A stretch of 64,000 bases of DNA, taken from assembly GCF_001884235.1 (NCBI RefSeq), contig NZ_MAOI01000085.1:1-64000 (forward strand), written 5' to 3'. Origin of the DNA: Bacillus paramycoides (lineage in GTDB: Bacteria; Bacillota; Bacilli; Bacillales; Bacillaceae_G). The position numbers were made by a program, and so were the translations under genes. This document shows, piece after piece, positions 62,106 to 64,000 of the stretch (position 1 is the first letter of the stretch; the number at the start of each line of letters is the position of its first letter). A model generated the notes under the pieces. It was not told the DNA's origin and searched no databases. It saw only the letters and a program-made list of their open reading frames with translations.

Positions 62106-62132
62106 AAGGGGCGAAATTTCGTCCCTTTTTTT
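62106..62132 (+). terminator. Terminator of cstA-ybdD
   Basis: AGGGGCGAAA pairs with TTTCGTCCCTT with one G-U, followed by T7. The T run also begins the parS palindrome. Confidence 0.7.
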
Positions 62133-62168
62133 ATTTTGTTGTTCCACGTGGAACAACAAAATAAAAAA
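62127..62168. other. parS-type centromere site within a 42-bp perfect palindrome
   Basis: TGTTCCACGTGGAACA (62140-62155) is a fully symmetric variant of the parS consensus TGTTNCACGTGAAACA bound by ParB/Spo0J. Perfect symmetry continues outward through TTTTTTTATTTTG and its complement, giving 42 bp without a mismatch (62127-62168). It lies in the gap between cstA-ybdD and the GGDEF gene. Origin-proximal parS sites are normal for bacilli. Confidence 0.8.
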
Positions 62169-62249
62169 CTTTGGGAATTATAGGGATTTCGTAATACAAT
62201 AAAATATAGAAGGGGATAGATGGAAAAGAAAAAGTAGGGAGATTATTTT

Positions 62250-63305
62250 ATGTTCAGAGATCTATTTGTAAATATGACAATTATTCTTTCCTTTATCTTT
62301 GTAGGTGGTCAGCTTTTAAGAGATAAGTCATTAAAAGAGGAATTCTCTTTTGGACAAAAATGTGTGGTCGGTATTTTTACTGGAATACTAAGTATATTAT
62401 TGATGCATTTTGGTGTACATATTGAAGATATTATGTTGGATTTACGTTATTTAGCTGTTATTTTGGCAATTATAATTGGAGGTCCGATAGCCAGTAGTAT
62501 AACAGTTACTATTATTTTAATCACTCGGCTATTTTTTACTGAGTACTCTTTAGCCTCTGAGTTGGCTTGCTATACTATCGTGGCAATAGGGATTGGTATT
62601 ATCTTCATTTGGCGGATGAAAGTTTCTGTATTCACAAAATGGGTATGGTTTAATGTGTACAGTTTGTCTATTTTAACAATACCACTTTCTATTTTATTTA
62701 AGGATATATCCGTAGTGGTATTATATTTAGTTTGTAGTATTGTTGCGGCATACATCACATTTGTAAGTGCAAGCTACGTATTGCAATCGAATGAATTATT
62801 TCAAACGATGAAGCAGTATGCAACGATGGACGCATTAACAGGTCTAGGAAATGTAAGACAATTTGATTTAGAGATGAATCGTCATATTGGTAACAAACAT
62901 ATGAAAAATGATTCGCTTTGTTTATTACTTATTGATATTGATCACTTTAAGTATGTAAATGATACGTATGGTCATCCGGCTGGGGATGAGGTATTAAAAC
63001 AAGTGGGGCATATTTTACTAGAGAATGCACCATTCTCAAACTTGGTTTTTCGAAAGGGTGGCGAGGAGTTTGCCCTGTTATTACCAAAAAAGGGGTTGGC
63101 ATATGGAACTCGTATAGGGGAACAACTTCGTCTAGCTGTTGAAAGATATTCCTTCCAATTGTTAAGTGGGGAAGAAATTAAAATTACAGTTTCAGTTGGG
63201 GTTTCTGAGTATGAAAAATCACCCGAGCAATTTATTCAATTAGCTGATGACGCATTATACTATTCAAAAAGAAATGGTAGAAATAAGGTTAGTGCGGCAT
63301 CATAA
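62250..63305 (+). CDS. Membrane diguanylate cyclase (5TMR-LYT-type sensor plus GGDEF)
   Basis: 351-aa protein: six hydrophobic segments in residues 1-195 with the 5TMR_LYT character (FGQKCVVGIFTGILSILLMHFG, LRYLAVILAIIIGGPIASS), then a GGDEF domain (about 205-350). The active-site motif is GGEEF in FRKGGEEFALL, with DALTGLGNVRQFD, DIDHFKYVNDTYGH and SVGVS also present, so catalysis of c-di-GMP synthesis is likely. The RxxD inhibitory site expected five residues before GGEEF is not evident. The GTAGGGAG-like site precedes 62250. Confidence 0.88.
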   Translation: MFRDLFVNMTIILSFIFVGGQLLRDKSLKEEFSFGQKCVVGIFTGILSILLMHFGVHIEDIMLDLRYLAVILAIIIGGPIASSITVTIILITRLFFTEYSLASELACYTIVAIGIGIIFIWRMKVSVFTKWVWFNVYSLSILTIPLSILFKDISVVVLYLVCSIVAAYITFVSASYVLQSNELFQTMKQYATMDALTGLGNVRQFDLEMNRHIGNKHMKNDSLCLLLIDIDHFKYVNDTYGHPAGDEVLKQVGHILLENAPFSNLVFRKGGEEFALLLPKKGLAYGTRIGEQLRLAVERYSFQLLSGEEIKITVSVGVSEYEKSPEQFIQLADDALYYSKRNGRNKVSAAS

Positions 63306-63353
63306 GGATGAGGGGAGAGAAGTTGGTTTCTCTCAAATACCCTTGTAAATGAT

Positions 63354-63392
63354 TAAAACCCACAGGGAGAATAAATTTCCTGTGGGTTTTAA
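63354..63392. terminator. Bidirectional terminator between the GGDEF and pdxK genes
   Basis: AAAACCCACAGG (63355-63366) pairs with CCTGTGGGTTTT (63379-63390), with A/T flanks. Confidence 0.88.
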
Positions 63393-63425
63393 TATACTTT
63401 TAAAGCTATTAATGGGTAGCTTTAT

Positions 63426-64000
63426 TTAGACAAGTTCTTTCGGTGCAACGAATTTGCGGTAAGCACCGTGATGTGTTGGTCCTACATATTCGTTAATTTT
63501 GAATGAATGACGAATTGCAGCTGTGATGAATTCTTTTGCAGTTTTGACTGCTTCTTTCACAGTTTTTCCTTTTGCAAGCTCTGCTGTAATTGCAGCAGAA
63601 TATGTACAACCTGCACCGTGTGTATTTGTCGTATCAATCTTTTCGGATTCTAGAAGATCGAATGTTTCGCCGTCATATAACACATCAATAGCAGTTTCTG
63701 TGCCTAATTTGCTACCACCTTTAATTAGTACGTATTTAGCACCTAAAGCATGGATTTTCTTTGCAGCTTCTTTCATGTCCTCAAGAGAATTAATTTTCAC
63801 ACCACTTAATTGATATGCTTCAAATAAGTTTGGAGTAACAACTAATGCTTTTGGAACAAGAACGTCACGTAAGCAGTCATTTGTTTCAGGATGTAACGCT
63901 TCATCTGCCCCTTTACATACCATAACAGGATCAACTACTACGTTTTTGAAATTGTGCTTTTCAATTGTTTTCGCAACCATTTCAATAATTTCTACCGATC
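63426..64000 (-). CDS. pdxK: Pyridoxine/hydroxymethylpyrimidine kinase, partial (5' end beyond the window)
   Basis: The minus-strand frame is open through position 64000, with SVEIIE just before the first in-window Met, so at least 190 residues are present and the N-terminus is missing. It is a ribokinase-fold kinase of the PdxK/ThiD group: VVVDPVMVCKGADEAL, VTPNLFEAYQLSG and DTTNTHGAGCTYSAAI, with the anion-hole/catalytic segment GAGCTYSAA. It phosphorylates pyridoxal/pyridoxine or HMP. It ends at 63426, near a shared terminator. Confidence 0.92.
   Translation of the reverse strand, partial: SVEIIEMVAKTIEKHNFKNVVVDPVMVCKGADEALHPETNDCLRDVLVPKALVVTPNLFEAYQLSGVKINSLEDMKEAAKKIHALGAKYVLIKGGSKLGTETAIDVLYDGETFDLLESEKIDTTNTHGAGCTYSAAITAELAKGKTVKEAVKTAKEFITAAIRHSFKINEYVGPTHHGAYRKFVAPKELV

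Overview
The window is a low-GC Firmicute chromosome segment that I assign to the Bacillus cereus group. The evidence is the gene set and order (walRK-yycHI-walJ-htrA, a BA_5709-type CxxH/CxxC protein, then rlmH), a sodA2-type superoxide dismutase beside a bacterial nitric oxide synthase, lytSR-lrgAB, a divergent SwrC-type RND pump/TetR pair, and a dispersed intergenic repeat present three times. A perfect parS-type palindrome and a cluster of DnaA boxes fit an origin-proximal position.

Layout. 43-5873: tRNA-Phe, then the essential WalRK two-component system with its YycH/YycI modulators and the WalJ hydrolase. 5937-7902: HtrA-type protease, the small CxxH/CxxC protein, a DnaA-box cluster and rlmH. 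7903-12860: an accessory stretch. A soluble GAF-GAF-PAS histidine kinase lies between the 3' end of rlmH and an 18-bp identical second copy of that end, as in staphylococcal SCC insertion sites. A BNR-repeat membrane protein and a lone radical SAM protein follow. 12864-23530: mostly housekeeping genes (pepF, guaC with PurR-like boxes, an LprI-domain lipoprotein, dbpA, an S9 peptidase, a DUF1836 protein, a hemolysin III-family protein behind a perfect 15-bp inverted-repeat operator, galE). 23582-24250: the 3' remnant of a pelG gene, apparently all that is left of a Pel exopolysaccharide operon. 24625-28202: an AmiS/UreI channel, an epimerase, and divergent sodA2/nos sharing a CodY-like box. 28347-32128: lytS-lytR-lrgA-lrgB with a cre site. 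32461-42437: AI-2E-family protein, msrAB, RND pump and its TetR regulator with two operators, an ABC-F ATPase, and a TetR/epimerase pair with matching operators. 42513-49062: cell-envelope glycosylation genes on the minus strand (CsbB-like transferase, YfhO, flippase, GT2) plus a decayed glycosyltransferase tail. 49269-57497: thioesterase, GT39-like membrane protein, HemAT-like oxygen sensor, TRIC-family channel, then O-antigen-ligase-like, GT4 and TagA/WecB genes. 57652-64000: a NiaP-like transporter, a LytTR regulator with a degenerate receiver next to cstA and a YbdD/YjiX gene, the parS palindrome, a diguanylate cyclase and the 3' part of pdxK.

The genes combine wall homeostasis (WalRK, HtrA, LytSR-LrgAB), surface polysaccharide synthesis, overflow-carbon/pyruvate functions (LrgAB, CstA) and redox/nitrosative defence (NOS, SodA2, MsrAB). 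The observations most worth following are the SCC-like att duplication at rlmH, the DnaA-box cluster just upstream of rlmH, the 42-bp palindrome carrying parS, the pel operon remnant, and the non-phosphorylatable LytTR regulator beside cstA. All assignments come from reading the sequence; no database search was run.
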